Source of the DNA: Nitrospira sp.
GTDB taxonomy: Bacteria > Nitrospirota > Nitrospiria > Nitrospirales > Nitrospiraceae
Direction: 5' to 3'
Assembly: GCA_036984305.1 (NCBI GenBank)
Contig: BQWY01000001.1
Location: forward strand, 2,439,501-2,503,500
DNA length: 64,000 bases
Position numbers and translations under genes: made by a program. The notes below the pieces were generated by a model. That model made no database searches and was not told the DNA's origin. It was given only the letters and a program-made list of their open reading frames with translations. Shown here one piece after another: positions 1 to 8,192 of the stretch; the first letter of the stretch is position 1, and every line of letters starts with the position of its first letter.

Positions 1-162
1 ACCGATCACACCGAGTATTTCACCGGAGTGAATAGAAAACGAAACGTCGCGGAAGATCCACCTCGATTCGTTCTGACTGCCTCGAAAGACCGACCGTTCA
101 TGGTATCGAAAACCGACACCGTCCAGACGGTACGCCGCATCCGGCTCCCGCGCCAAACTCAT
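1..162 (-). CDS. ABC transporter ATP-binding protein, N-terminal part (BtuD-like)
   Basis: The reading frame runs off the left edge; about 54 residues are visible. It starts MSLAREPDAAYRLDGVGFRY and continues with the typical pre-Walker A stretch (FRDVSFSIHSGEILGVIG), so the nucleotide-binding loop itself lies outside the window. Its ATG overlaps the TGA of the upstream btuC in an ATGA junction, so it is translationally coupled to the permease. From context it is the ATPase that powers cobalamin import by the BtuF-BtuC system. It is assigned from the N-terminus and the neighbours only. Confidence 0.8.
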   Translation of the reverse strand, partial: MSLAREPDAAYRLDGVGFRYHERSVFRGSQNESRWIFRDVSFSIHSGEILGVIG

Positions 163-1277
163 GGCCGCGCTCCAATGGTTTCACGGTGACGATGCGTGAG
201 CAGAATGTGAACGAAGAGCGGCCCTCCAAGAAGCGCGGTCACCACACCGACGGGAAGCTCAGAAGGAGCCAGCATCGTTCGGGCCATCGTATCCGCGCAC
301 ATGAGAAATCCACCGCCGGCCAGCACGACTGCCGGCAGGAGCAGTCGATGGTCCGAGCCGATAAGGAGGCGCACCGCGTGCGGGACAACCATGCCGACGA
401 ATCCAACCATCCCGCTGACGGCCACGGCCACGCCCGTGAGCGTGGCACACGTGAGAAAGAGCGTACGCTTGACACGCTCGACCGGAATGCCGATCGCCTG
501 AGCGGTCTCGTCTCCGACCAATAGCCCGTTCAAATGGCGCGCATGGTGCATCGCGATTCCCATGCCGACCAGCAAGGACGCCGCGGTCAAAACCAGCCGC
601 CATGAGTCTATGGCGGCAAGACTTCCCATTAACCAGGACAAGACACGCGCCAAATGCTCCGGAGAAAGAATGGAGGTGACAAACATGGCCATCGCCGAGA
701 GGATCGCATTGATGACGACACCCAGGAGCAGCACGGTTGGCAGAGGCAACCGCCCATCTGAGGACGAAAGGCGATAGAGGACAATCATGACCGCAAGCCC
801 CCCTCCCAACGCGCACAGCGTGACACCGAGCCCTCCCAGCACAGCGGACACCCCGCCTACAGTCAAGGCGAGCGTCGCCCCCAACGTCGCCCCACTGGAA
901 ATACCAAGAACGTAGGGATCAGCGAGGGGGTTGCGCAGCAATCCTTGGAGGCAGGCTCCGACGAGGCTCAGAATTCCACCGACGCACAGTGCAAGGATGA
1001 GCCGCGGCACGCGGAGATGCACGACAATGAACGTGTCGGTATCGACCATGCGATCGATGACAACTCCTGGGTAGACTGCGTCGCCAAGGGCTCGCATCGT
1101 GCGGATAAACCCGATGGGCTCGGCGCCGAACTGCAGGCAGGTCACAAACGCGAGAACAACGGCGCCGGCGAGCCCGACCAGTACCAGAGCAGCGCGTTGG
1201 CGTTGCAGGCCACAATCGTGACGCCGAACGTCCGGTGACGGGATCGCGCTCTGCACCAGCAAATTCACGTCCGTCAT
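159..1277 (-). CDS. btuC: FecCD/BtuC-family ABC transporter permease
   Basis: This 372-residue inner-membrane permease moves a corrinoid or iron complex across the cytoplasmic membrane. It is strongly hydrophobic with about ten predicted helices. FecCD signatures are present: NPLADPYVLGISSGATLGA around residue 115, VGDETAQAIGIP around residue 255 and GFVGMVVPHAVRLLIG around residue 290. It overlaps btuF upstream and the ATPase gene downstream by ATGA junctions, so the three form a tightly coupled operon. The substrate is inferred from the cobalamin riboswitch upstream; on sequence alone a siderophore permease would look similar. Confidence 0.9.
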   Translation of the reverse strand: MTDVNLLVQSAIPSPDVRRHDCGLQRQRAALVLVGLAGAVVLAFVTCLQFGAEPIGFIRTMRALGDAVYPGVVIDRMVDTDTFIVVHLRVPRLILALCVGGILSLVGACLQGLLRNPLADPYVLGISSGATLGATLALTVGGVSAVLGGLGVTLCALGGGLAVMIVLYRLSSSDGRLPLPTVLLLGVVINAILSAMAMFVTSILSPEHLARVLSWLMGSLAAIDSWRLVLTAASLLVGMGIAMHHARHLNGLLVGDETAQAIGIPVERVKRTLFLTCATLTGVAVAVSGMVGFVGMVVPHAVRLLIGSDHRLLLPAVVLAGGGFLMCADTMARTMLAPSELPVGVVTALLGGPLFVHILLTHRHRETIGARP

Positions 1278-2269
1278 GGTTGTCCAGACAAGGTCGCCTC
1301 GGGGAACGCGTCGGGGTGCAGTGCCCGAGCCAGTCGTTCGAGCCCGTCCAACAGGCGTGGACCGGGCCGATCCAGCAGTACGCTCGGAATATCAATGAAC
1401 CGGCCGGATTGGACGGCACTCAGCGTGGGCCACCGGCGCCATGCAAGCCGATCACTCTCGGGAATGCCTTCGGTCTCTCCTGTTGGAAATACCAGCACGT
1501 CGGGGTTCCTGGCCAACACGGTTTCCATGGAGAGTCGAGGGTATTCCGTGACGGCATCACGCGCAATGTTGGAACCACCGGCCATTTCGATGACGTGTTG
1601 GATGAAGGTCCCCGGGCCAACCGTGATCAGTGGCTCCATATTGAGCACATAGAGCACCCGAGGGCTCGGTCGTCCTTGGGTGTTGGCCTTGATCCGTTTG
1701 AGCCGCGCGCGAAGCTCCGCGGCCAGTTCATTGGCCATTTTGGATTGATTTAAGAGGCGGCCGAGGGTGGTGATATGCCGAAAGATATCATCGACGCTTT
1801 GAGCTCGAAGGAGGAGGAGTGGCAGCTTCAAACGCTCAAACTGTTCAAGGACCTCCGCGCTGAGGAATCCATGCGGCGCGATGACGAGATCGGGCTGTAA
1901 CGCGACCAAGGTCTCGAGATTGGCCGAAAGCTGTCCGACCTTCGGTTTGGACGAAACTTCCAGAGGGAAATCGCAGAGGCCCGTGACCGCAACGACCTGA
2001 TTACCTGCCCCGATGGCGTACAGCATCTCCGTGACGCTGGGTGCCAGCGATACGATTCGGCGAGGAGCCTGAGACAGAAAGAGCTTCCGTCCCATGTCGT
2101 CCACAAACGTCCGCGCGGCCAAGTTGGCCATGAATGGCATCCCCGTCAGGATTCCGGGTTGGCGGCGTGTCGTCATCGTCGGCTCATATGCACAAACCAT
2201 CTGGACAACGCAGCAGCAAGCTAGCCCAGCGACAACAGCAAGCCACCTTCGTCGCCTAAGGGCAGCCAC
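1274..2269 (-). CDS. btuF: Periplasmic cobalamin-binding protein (BtuF-like)
   Basis: This is a type III periplasmic binding protein. It shows RRIVSLAPSVTEMLYAIGAG, then GLCDFPLEV and LETLVALQPDLVIA, the BtuF/FhuD/TroA pattern. An ATG at 2347 would place the first 25 residues across the intrinsic terminator at 2284-2321, which is implausible. I chose the GTG at 2269, 15 bases past the terminator. It follows a GGAAGAGAGGG stretch and opens a normal signal peptide (VAALRRRRWLAVVAGLACCC), giving 331 residues. The protein would capture B12 in the periplasm and deliver it to BtuC. Expression should fall when B12 is plentiful, through the riboswitch. Confidence 0.87.
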   Translation of the reverse strand: MAALRRRRWLAVVAGLACCCVVQMVCAYEPTMTTRRQPGILTGMPFMANLAARTFVDDMGRKLFLSQAPRRIVSLAPSVTEMLYAIGAGNQVVAVTGLCDFPLEVSSKPKVGQLSANLETLVALQPDLVIAPHGFLSAEVLEQFERLKLPLLLLRAQSVDDIFRHITTLGRLLNQSKMANELAAELRARLKRIKANTQGRPSPRVLYVLNMEPLITVGPGTFIQHVIEMAGGSNIARDAVTEYPRLSMETVLARNPDVLVFPTGETEGIPESDRLAWRRWPTLSAVQSGRFIDIPSVLLDRPGPRLLDGLERLARALHPDAFPEATLSGQP

Positions 2270-2283
2270 CCCTCTCTTCCGCA

Positions 2284-2321
2284 AATAAAAAATCCCCAAG
2301 GCCGTGACAGACCTTGAGGAT
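2284..2321 (-). terminator. Rho-independent terminator of the cobalamin riboswitch
   Basis: On the minus strand a 10-bp stem (positions 2312-2321 pairing with 2292-2301, one G-U pair) closes a 10-base loop and is followed at once by six U residues. It sits between the riboswitch aptamer and the btuF start, as expected for the expression platform of a transcription-terminating riboswitch. Confidence 0.85.
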
Positions 2322-2383
2322 CGCTCCCGCATCGTCATCCTCAACATTCCCCAATCCTCGAGGGAATGACCGTATTGGACTTG

Positions 2384-2549
2384 GGCAGGTCTTCTGGCTT
2401 CCGGGCGGCATACACGCTCGCCTATGCTCCGCTCCTTCCCGCTCTCAACGAGCAGTGGCTTCAGCGGAGTTCGTTCCCGGTCACAGCGGCGGGACCACGA
2501 GGGATTCTCACCCTCTTCCCTTACCCCAAGTCGCCGCTACTCTCTGAGA
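2384..2549 (-). ncRNA. Cobalamin (B12) riboswitch
   Basis: The minus strand carries the conserved core of the B12 aptamer. In order there is a GGTGAGAATCCC block (about 2501-2512), the GCTGTGACCGG block (about 2477-2487), a GCCACTG block (about 2453-2459) and the B12 box AAGCCAGAAGACCTGCC at 2384-2400. A promoter lies directly upstream and a terminator directly downstream. The regulated genes are btuF, btuC and the ATPase. The exact ends are estimates from the predicted transcription start and the B12 box. Confidence 0.93.
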
Positions 2550-2555
2550 GGATGC

Positions 2556-2585
2556 ACAATAGGTGAGGGCTCAAAATCTTGTCAA
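2556..2585 (-). promoter_or_regulatory. Sigma70-like promoter of the B12 riboswitch operon
   Basis: On the minus strand a perfect -35 box TTGACA (2580-2585) is separated by 18 bases from TATTGT (2556-2561, four of six matches). The predicted start at about 2549 lies just before the aptamer. The region from 2586 to 2888, up to the next gene on the plus strand, shows no other feature that I can support. Confidence 0.6.
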
Positions 2586-2888
2586 GTTCAATTTTGTGCC
2601 GGAGACCGAACGGACATCGACAACGACGACTCGCGTAAACCGTCAACCGGCGCCGTTTCCCGCCGCCCATTTTGCAACTGCCTCATACATCGTCACTTCT
2701 ACGTGCACGTTTTTGCACGACTCGGCACATTAAAACCGGCACGGCGATTGCTCCGCTTCCCGTCCGACACCGGTGCGCGTGCAGGCGGGACGGCTTCGTG
2801 TGTGTTGTGTTCAGGCGGGCCCAGCGGACGCACAGCACTGACGAATCTCGACGCCATGACGTATTGTCCACCCCTGAGGCATCGTCTC

Positions 2889-4304
2889 ATGAAGAACTTG
2901 TTGATCACGGTCTGTCTCTTGGCGGTCTTCGTCGAGGTGTCCGGTCTCGTGTGGTCGGGGAAGCGCGAGGCTCCCAACGAGGCCTTCGAGCATCTGAGTC
3001 GTCCCCCAGACGTGCGCATCGACACGCCACTGAGCAACGGCTACTTCTTGTTGCTCGGAATCGCCGCTGAACCTTCTGCTGACCCGGTTCAGATTGGGTA
3101 CGAAATCTGGTTGGAGGCCGAGTCGCACAGGGGACATCGATTCTACGACCTCGAGAGGGGCAATCGGGCAACGCTCCGTGTCCCCCTTCAGCCTGGAGAG
3201 GTTGTGCCTGAGTGGTCTGCGGTGGGCCCCATTGCGGCATTTGGACGGCGCGACGCGACGTTTCGCGTTTCGATGGAGCGGTATGGAGTGCTGACAACAC
3301 GCTATGAGCGATGGTTGACCATGCCGTTTGAAGATTGGGGCTACGGACATCCGGGAAGCCCCCGTGCGAAGGAAATTCTCGTTGCCCACCGGCTGTATGT
3401 CGCCGGGGCCTTCACGAAAAACGCCAAGCTCGGATTCGAGCGCTTGCATCAGGACACCCTCGCGTGGCGACGTGTGCTCGCCGAAGCCAAGACCCCCTCG
3501 CTCAAATTGTTGGCCGTGACGATCGTGGATGAGAATGTGCGTCTTCTGTCGCACGCGCTCTCCCAACCCTCCGACGACAGGCACCTCCTAGCGGCCGCTC
3601 GCCTGGTGGCCCATGGGCTGACGACCGAGGAATCGAGTTTACGCTGGCCGGTGCATCACGAATTTGCGCTTGGACTCGCGAGGCGAGAGAACGTGCTCTC
3701 CGTGGATCATTATGTCGGGGCGCACGACGCCCAGACCGTACACAGGGAAATCGCTTCGCTTGCCGGTCTCCGTCCCGACACCCTCGAAAAAGTGGCACAT
3801 CCGCGCCCGCGCACGGTGTTTGGCATGGCGGTCGATTCACAACGCACCTGGGATGCGTACGCGACATTCTACGAAGCCACGATCAAAGCTTCTGAACTCG
3901 TCCATTCGCCCATGCCTCGTTGGTCCGACATCAGCCGTACAACGTCACGTTCCCTTCTCGAATCCGTCTTCACCGCCACCGAATTCGAGCCTTCTTGGGA
4001 GCCAATGACGCAGCGCATCCTAGAGGCGGACGCCCATTTGCGGTTGGCCGGGCTCCAAGTCGCATTGCGCCCCTACGGCGCCCACGACAAAATTGGTGAG
4101 CGCATCAGCCTTGCGGGGCCCGAGTTCTTCGATCCTTTCTCCGGACTTCCGATGCTTTGGAGCTCAAGTCAGAACCGGCTGTACAGTGTCGGAAAGGACG
4201 GGTTAGACGACGGCGGTGACCCGACCTTCGACTTAGTTGTCCCGCTGACCTTCGAACCCAACGCACCGGTTCACTCAAAACAGTCGTCCCGCGGAAGGAC
4301 CTAG
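2889..4304 (+). CDS. Secreted or membrane-anchored protein of unknown function
   Basis: I do not recognise a family for this 471-residue protein. The ATG at 2889 has a TGAGG ribosome site nine bases upstream and opens an N-terminal hydrophobic segment (MKNLLITVCLLAVFVEVSGL); the frame is open for 465 bases further upstream but without a plausible start. The middle is mixed alpha/beta without visible motifs. The last 60 residues (FDPFSGLPMLWSSSQNRLYS, then VGKDGLDDGGDP) resemble the C-terminal calcium-loop region of type II secretion pseudopilin-like proteins. It is most likely periplasmic and attached by its N-terminal helix. It stands alone, divergent from the B12 operon. Confidence 0.75.
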   Translation: MKNLLITVCLLAVFVEVSGLVWSGKREAPNEAFEHLSRPPDVRIDTPLSNGYFLLLGIAAEPSADPVQIGYEIWLEAESHRGHRFYDLERGNRATLRVPLQPGEVVPEWSAVGPIAAFGRRDATFRVSMERYGVLTTRYERWLTMPFEDWGYGHPGSPRAKEILVAHRLYVAGAFTKNAKLGFERLHQDTLAWRRVLAEAKTPSLKLLAVTIVDENVRLLSHALSQPSDDRHLLAAARLVAHGLTTEESSLRWPVHHEFALGLARRENVLSVDHYVGAHDAQTVHREIASLAGLRPDTLEKVAHPRPRTVFGMAVDSQRTWDAYATFYEATIKASELVHSPMPRWSDISRTTSRSLLESVFTATEFEPSWEPMTQRILEADAHLRLAGLQVALRPYGAHDKIGERISLAGPEFFDPFSGLPMLWSSSQNRLYSVGKDGLDDGGDPTFDLVVPLTFEPNAPVHSKQSSRGRT

Positions 4305-4529
4305 AAGGAAGTGCCCCGGGACTACGACCGATTGATGCAACCCGGGCAATCTGCCAGAAGTGGCTACGGCAAATGGAATCGCTACCTAGGTGGGTACTGC
4401 CGACTCCATCACACTCCTTCTTGGAACGGCTCCCCCCGCTTCGCGAACGGACCTTGTTCGAGGGTGAAGGCCTGTGGTAGTATCTCAGCTTCTCTTGCAA
4501 TCTTGGTGGAATTAACAAGGAGTCCTATC

Positions 4530-4721
4530 GTGGCTTATCGGTGCGATCTCTGTGGCAAAGGACATCGGTCGGGTCATAATGTCAGCCACGCGAATAACAA
4601 GACCAAGCGAGTCTTCAACCCGAATCTCCAGCGCGTGCACGCCGTCGTGAACGGCTCGCGGAAGCACATCCGCGTGTGCACTCGATGCCTCCGTTCCGGA
4701 GTGGTCAAGAAGGCCGTCTAG
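4530..4721 (+). CDS. rpmB: 50S ribosomal protein L28
   Basis: This 63-residue protein starts at GTG 4530 behind an AAGGAG ribosome site (4517-4522). It has the L28 pattern: [20 protein letters not shown], then [20 protein letters not shown] and CTRCLRSG near the end. The two CxxC pairs mark the zinc-binding form of L28. It is a structural part of the large ribosomal subunit. A weak promoter candidate (TTGTTC at 4454, TAGTAT at 4478, spacing 18) lies upstream. The gene is monocistronic. Confidence 0.96.
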   Translation: MAYRCDLCGKGHRSGHNVSHANNKTKRVFNPNLQRVHAVVNGSRKHIRVCTRCLRSGVVKKAV

Positions 4722-4907
4722 CAAGATCCTCTTTCCCGCCCCGCCAAGCGCTAGCCCTCATCAGGGCGTCCGTCTCGCCAGAGTTCGCGTCCCGCTCACG
4801 GCGCGCAGGCGCGCTTTCTCTGTGAAGTTTCGGCTCGTCTCTGTCGTGGAAGAGAGCGCAAGGTCGATCCCGGATGATGAGGTCCGGGACGAGCGGATAT
4901 TCGGCAG

Positions 4908-5264
4908 TCACATTGAGGAAGGGTCTGCCGGCGTATCGACCGGTTGGCGTTCCAAGTCTTTTACCAAGTGTTGGAGGCGGGCCCATTCCTCCGGTTCGAG
5001 GCCTACAAATTCTACGCCGAAATGCCTGCCCCGCGTCCATCGAACGACAGCCTGCGCGACATCGAGCGGCGGCTCATCCTTCGAAAGATAGAGCCGCAAT
5101 TCGAGTACGGTTCCTGTATGGACCTGTACTGTCGTCTCTATCCGGCACCCGCGTATCGAGACGTCGACGACGCTCCCTTCTCCGCCGATGACGTTCGTGG
5201 ACGTGAAGGAACTGCGAAAGCGGACCGAAAAGCGTGCGGTTGTTCGTTGTTCTTGTGTGCGCAT
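4908..5264 (-). CDS. PilZ-domain protein
   Basis: A 118-residue, single-domain PilZ protein, probably a cyclic di-GMP receptor. The N-terminus RTTARFSVRF supplies the arginine arm, followed about 20 residues later by the D/NxSxxG core (VDVSIRGCRI) and the beta-barrel strands (VLELRLYL, AVVRWTRGRHFGVEFVGL). The first arginine motif is looser than the consensus RxxxR, so nucleotide binding is likely but not certain. It lies 19 bases downstream of rtcB on the same strand and may be the last gene of that transcript. No output domain is attached. Confidence 0.82.
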   Translation of the reverse strand: MRTQEQRTTARFSVRFRSSFTSTNVIGGEGSVVDVSIRGCRIETTVQVHTGTVLELRLYLSKDEPPLDVAQAVVRWTRGRHFGVEFVGLEPEEWARLQHLVKDLERQPVDTPADPSSM

Positions 5265-5283
5265 CGATCGTGAGAAAAATGAG

Positions 5284-6735
5284 CTATCCCTTTATATTGC
5301 CGATCGGGTGCAATTCCGCCACCTTTTTTGTAATTCCGGCCCGCTCTACGGTCTCTACCACCTCGGAAATATTCTTATAGGCAAGCCCTGCTTCCTCCGC
5401 CAATCCGGACATGGACACGGCCTTGACGATGATCCCGCGTTCCGCCATGGCCCGTCGGAGGGCGTCGCCGCGCACCATCCGTTTTGCCTGTGCCCGTGAC
5501 ATGGTCCGACCGGAGCCATGCATCGTCGACCCAAATGTGTCAGCCATAGCCCGGTCGGTGCCGGCAAGCACATAGGAGCCCGTTTCCATCGAACCGCCAC
5601 AGATAACCGGCTGACCCACCTCGCGATACCGCTCCGGCAGCTCCGGGTTTCGTGGCCCGAAGGCACGCGTCGACCCCTTCCGATGCACGAGCAGCTCCCC
5701 TTCCGGAAATCGTTCGACCTTTGCGATGTTGTGCGCGACATCGTAAACCAGGCGCATACCCATTGCCTCTGCAGAGGTCCCGAACACCCTCTCGAACGCC
5801 GTTCGCACCATGTGCGTAATGACCTGACGATTCGCGAACGCCGTATTTCCGGCACAATTCATGGCCGCAAAATAGTTCTGGGCTTCCGCACACCGGAACG
5901 GTGCGCAGGCCAGTTGCGGATCTTTCACGTTCATGCGATGTCGACGCATCACCTTCTCGAATACCTTGAGGTAGTCGGTTGCCACTTGATGACCGAACCC
6001 TCTCGACCCGCAATGCACCATCACCACGATCTGATCGTGGCCGGTCAAGCCGAACACCGCCGCCTTCTCGCGATCGAAGATGCGCGTATCCGAGACAACC
6101 TGAACCTCGAGATAGTGGTTTCCGGAGCCGAGCGTCCCAAGTTGGCCGATGCCGCGCTGGATCGCATAATCACTGACCACGGCTGGATCGGCGCCGGATA
6201 GGGTCCCTCGCTGCTCGATGCACTCCAGATCGCTCTCCCACCCGAATCCGTGATCGACACACCACCGCGCGCCCTGCCGCATCACTTGCTCGAACTCCTG
6301 CCGATTGACCGACACGAACCCACGCGCCCCGACCCCGGCGGGTACATTGCGGAACAATTCCGTCATGAGTGCATCCAGCTTGGGCCGCACCTCCTCCAAG
6401 CTGAGATCGGTGCGAATAAGGCGCATGCCGCAATTGATGTCGTATCCGACTCCTCCAGGAGAGATGACGCCCTCCTCGGTATCAAATGCCGCCACGCCGC
6501 CAATCGGGAACCCGTAGCCCCAGTGCCCATCCGGCATACACAAGGCATAGCGGCGGATACCGGGCAAGCACGCCACGTTGGTCACCTGTTCGAAAACTCC
6601 TTCGTCCATGGTCGTGAGGATCGACTCGGATGCGTAAATGCGCGCGGGTACCAACATCCCCGCCTTGGCTGAGGGTGGGATTTCCCAGAGTTCATCCGTG
6701 ACACGATGGACGGGAAGAGAGGTCTGCAGCTTCAT
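5284..6735 (-). CDS. rtcB: RNA-splicing ligase RtcB
   Basis: RtcB joins RNA 2',3'-cyclic phosphate and 5'-OH ends in a GTP- and Mn-dependent reaction. The 483-residue protein has GGVGYDINCGMR (metal-binding Cys102), GSGNHYLEVQ, VMVHCGSRGFGHQ and HRKGSTRAFGP, whose His is the guanylylated residue in the family. I used the second Met (6735): its ATG overlaps the archease stop as ATGA, and MKLQTS is a normal RtcB start. It is co-transcribed with its activator archease, the usual partner. In bacteria it serves RNA repair; no RtcR regulator is seen here. Confidence 0.96.
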   Translation of the reverse strand: MKLQTSLPVHRVTDELWEIPPSAKAGMLVPARIYASESILTTMDEGVFEQVTNVACLPGIRRYALCMPDGHWGYGFPIGGVAAFDTEEGVISPGGVGYDINCGMRLIRTDLSLEEVRPKLDALMTELFRNVPAGVGARGFVSVNRQEFEQVMRQGARWCVDHGFGWESDLECIEQRGTLSGADPAVVSDYAIQRGIGQLGTLGSGNHYLEVQVVSDTRIFDREKAAVFGLTGHDQIVVMVHCGSRGFGHQVATDYLKVFEKVMRRHRMNVKDPQLACAPFRCAEAQNYFAAMNCAGNTAFANRQVITHMVRTAFERVFGTSAEAMGMRLVYDVAHNIAKVERFPEGELLVHRKGSTRAFGPRNPELPERYREVGQPVICGGSMETGSYVLAGTDRAMADTFGSTMHGSGRTMSRAQAKRMVRGDALRRAMAERGIIVKAVSMSGLAEEAGLAYKNISEVVETVERAGITKKVAELHPIGNIKG

Positions 6736-7172
6736 ACGTCCAACACAACACGGGCGCACCACTGACTACCAACGTGGTCAACCGTATAGAGGTGCTTGGT
6801 GACGGCCTTGACGTCCGCGCAGAGTTCCTGCCGAGCCGGATCTACGGATGCGCCGAAGACAGTCGCATGCAGGTGCCAGGATGGCGGCTTCGGGCGTTCG
6901 GAGACGACCACATCCGCATGATGGAACACGACGCTATGGGCATCTTTCAGGAAAACCAATCGATTGAGCCAGTCAAACAGAAGATCGCTCAAGGTCTCAG
7001 CCTCGCAGTCCACTGTCATGGTCCAATTTGTCCCGATCGTGGCCGGATTCGCCAGGATTTCCATCAGCGCACGACCGGCGGTGTCGCACAGTTCGCTGGG
7101 TGTTGCTCCGACAGCCTCGAATGCAGCATCGGCAAGCGCAATTTTTTCGAGAATGCGGTAGGTACCGGTCAT
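6732..7172 (-). CDS. Archease, RtcB activator
   Basis: A 146-residue protein of the archease family, which speeds multiple turnover of RtcB. The start at 7172 overlaps the SdhB-like gene stop (ATGA), and its own stop overlaps rtcB. The C-terminal half is typical: VKAVTKHLYTVDHVG and a final ARVVLDV that keeps the conserved aspartate. The N-terminal HTAD motif is changed to ALAD (residues 12-15): the metal-site Asp15 remains but the preceding His is lost. Identity is supported by the rtcB context as well as by sequence. Confidence 0.88.
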   Translation of the reverse strand: MTGTYRILEKIALADAAFEAVGATPSELCDTAGRALMEILANPATIGTNWTMTVDCEAETLSDLLFDWLNRLVFLKDAHSVVFHHADVVVSERPKPPSWHLHATVFGASVDPARQELCADVKAVTKHLYTVDHVGSQWCARVVLDV

Positions 7173-8152
7173 CCGGTCGGCCTTCTCGCAGCATGATGCG
7201 AACGCGCGGCGGCAAAAATGGCCTGTACCTGATGGTGACCGGGGATCGCATGCCCAAAGGGATTGGGTACCTTGCCATTGAGCATCATGCGGAAGCCGAG
7301 CGGCAGGACGGCCACGATTCGCCGGAGTTCGAATCCCACGACCTTGAGCGGCATCAACGCCTCGTTGAGTCGCCCGTGACGCTCGATGAGTTGCACAAAG
7401 CCCCGAATATGCCGAGCACCGCCCGTCTCCAGCATGCCTCGCTCCAGTGTTGCCCGTCGCAAGCGAATGATGGCCTCCAAAGGGCGGACGTCCTTGGGGC
7501 ACACCTGGACGCAGAAGTTGCACCTCGTGCAGTCCCAGATCCCGTTCGCATCCTGCAGGTGGCGAAGCCGGAATGTTTTCGTGACCTCGGATTCACGCGG
7601 GTCTTCCACAAATCGATCGGCCTTCGCCAGTGCAGCCGGTCCCAGGAATCCTGGCGAGACCTCACGGGTGGTACAGGCCGCGACGCAAGCCCCGCACATG
7701 ATACAGGCGTCCACGTTGTGAAACCGGGACTGATCCCGAGAGATCGTCAGTTGCCCGCTGGCCGGATCCGTTGGTACGGCAGCGTGCTTCGAGAGCCAGG
7801 GGGTCACTCCCTGCATCGCATGCCAGAACGCGCCCATATCGACTACGAGATCCTTGATCACCCGCATATTTTTGAGAGGGCCCACGTGAATGCGTCCGTG
7901 ACGTTCGAACTCCTGTCGAACCGAGGTGCGGCAGGCCAGTTTTTCGCTCCCGTTGATCGACATGGCACACGAACCACAGATCGCGGACCGACAGGAATAC
8001 CGGATGCTCAGGCTTCCATCCACCTCGTTCTTGATGCGGATGAGCGCCTCGAGAACCGTCAGGCCTCTATTGAAATCGAGCCGGTAATCTTGGTCGTGTG
8101 GAGCTCGACCGATTTCGGGAATGCTTCGTTGAACGGTGATGGTGAGGCGCAT
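7169..8152 (-). CDS. SdhB/FrdB-like iron-sulfur protein with an extra cysteine
   Basis: This resembles the iron-sulfur subunit of succinate dehydrogenase or fumarate reductase. A plant-type ferredoxin domain holds Cys54, 59, 62 and 74 for a [2Fe-2S] cluster. The second domain has CxxCxxCxxxC twice: Cys150/153/156/160 and Cys208/211/214/218. In classical SdhB the second motif lacks the equivalent of Cys211 and one cluster is [3Fe-4S]; here two [4Fe-4S] clusters are predicted. The flavoprotein and membrane subunits are not adjacent. The start is uncertain: ATG 8152 is used, while an in-frame TTG at 8167 would add five residues. It is coupled to archease by an ATGA overlap. Confidence 0.86.
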   Translation of the reverse strand: MRLTITVQRSIPEIGRAPHDQDYRLDFNRGLTVLEALIRIKNEVDGSLSIRYSCRSAICGSCAMSINGSEKLACRTSVRQEFERHGRIHVGPLKNMRVIKDLVVDMGAFWHAMQGVTPWLSKHAAVPTDPASGQLTISRDQSRFHNVDACIMCGACVAACTTREVSPGFLGPAALAKADRFVEDPRESEVTKTFRLRHLQDANGIWDCTRCNFCVQVCPKDVRPLEAIIRLRRATLERGMLETGGARHIRGFVQLIERHGRLNEALMPLKVVGFELRRIVAVLPLGFRMMLNGKVPNPFGHAIPGHHQVQAIFAAARSHHAARRPTG

Positions 8153-8192
8153 GAGGGCAAACGACAAATCGGCGCGGGAGACCTCGCGGCCA

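Noticed and set aside
2270-2347. N-terminal extension of btuF from ATG 2347
   Set aside because: It would be translated through the riboswitch terminator; the signal peptide and a usable GTG start lie downstream.
7326-7340. tRNA-like T-loop word gttcgaatccc
   Set aside because: It lies within the SdhB-like gene and no acceptor or anticodon stems can be formed around it.
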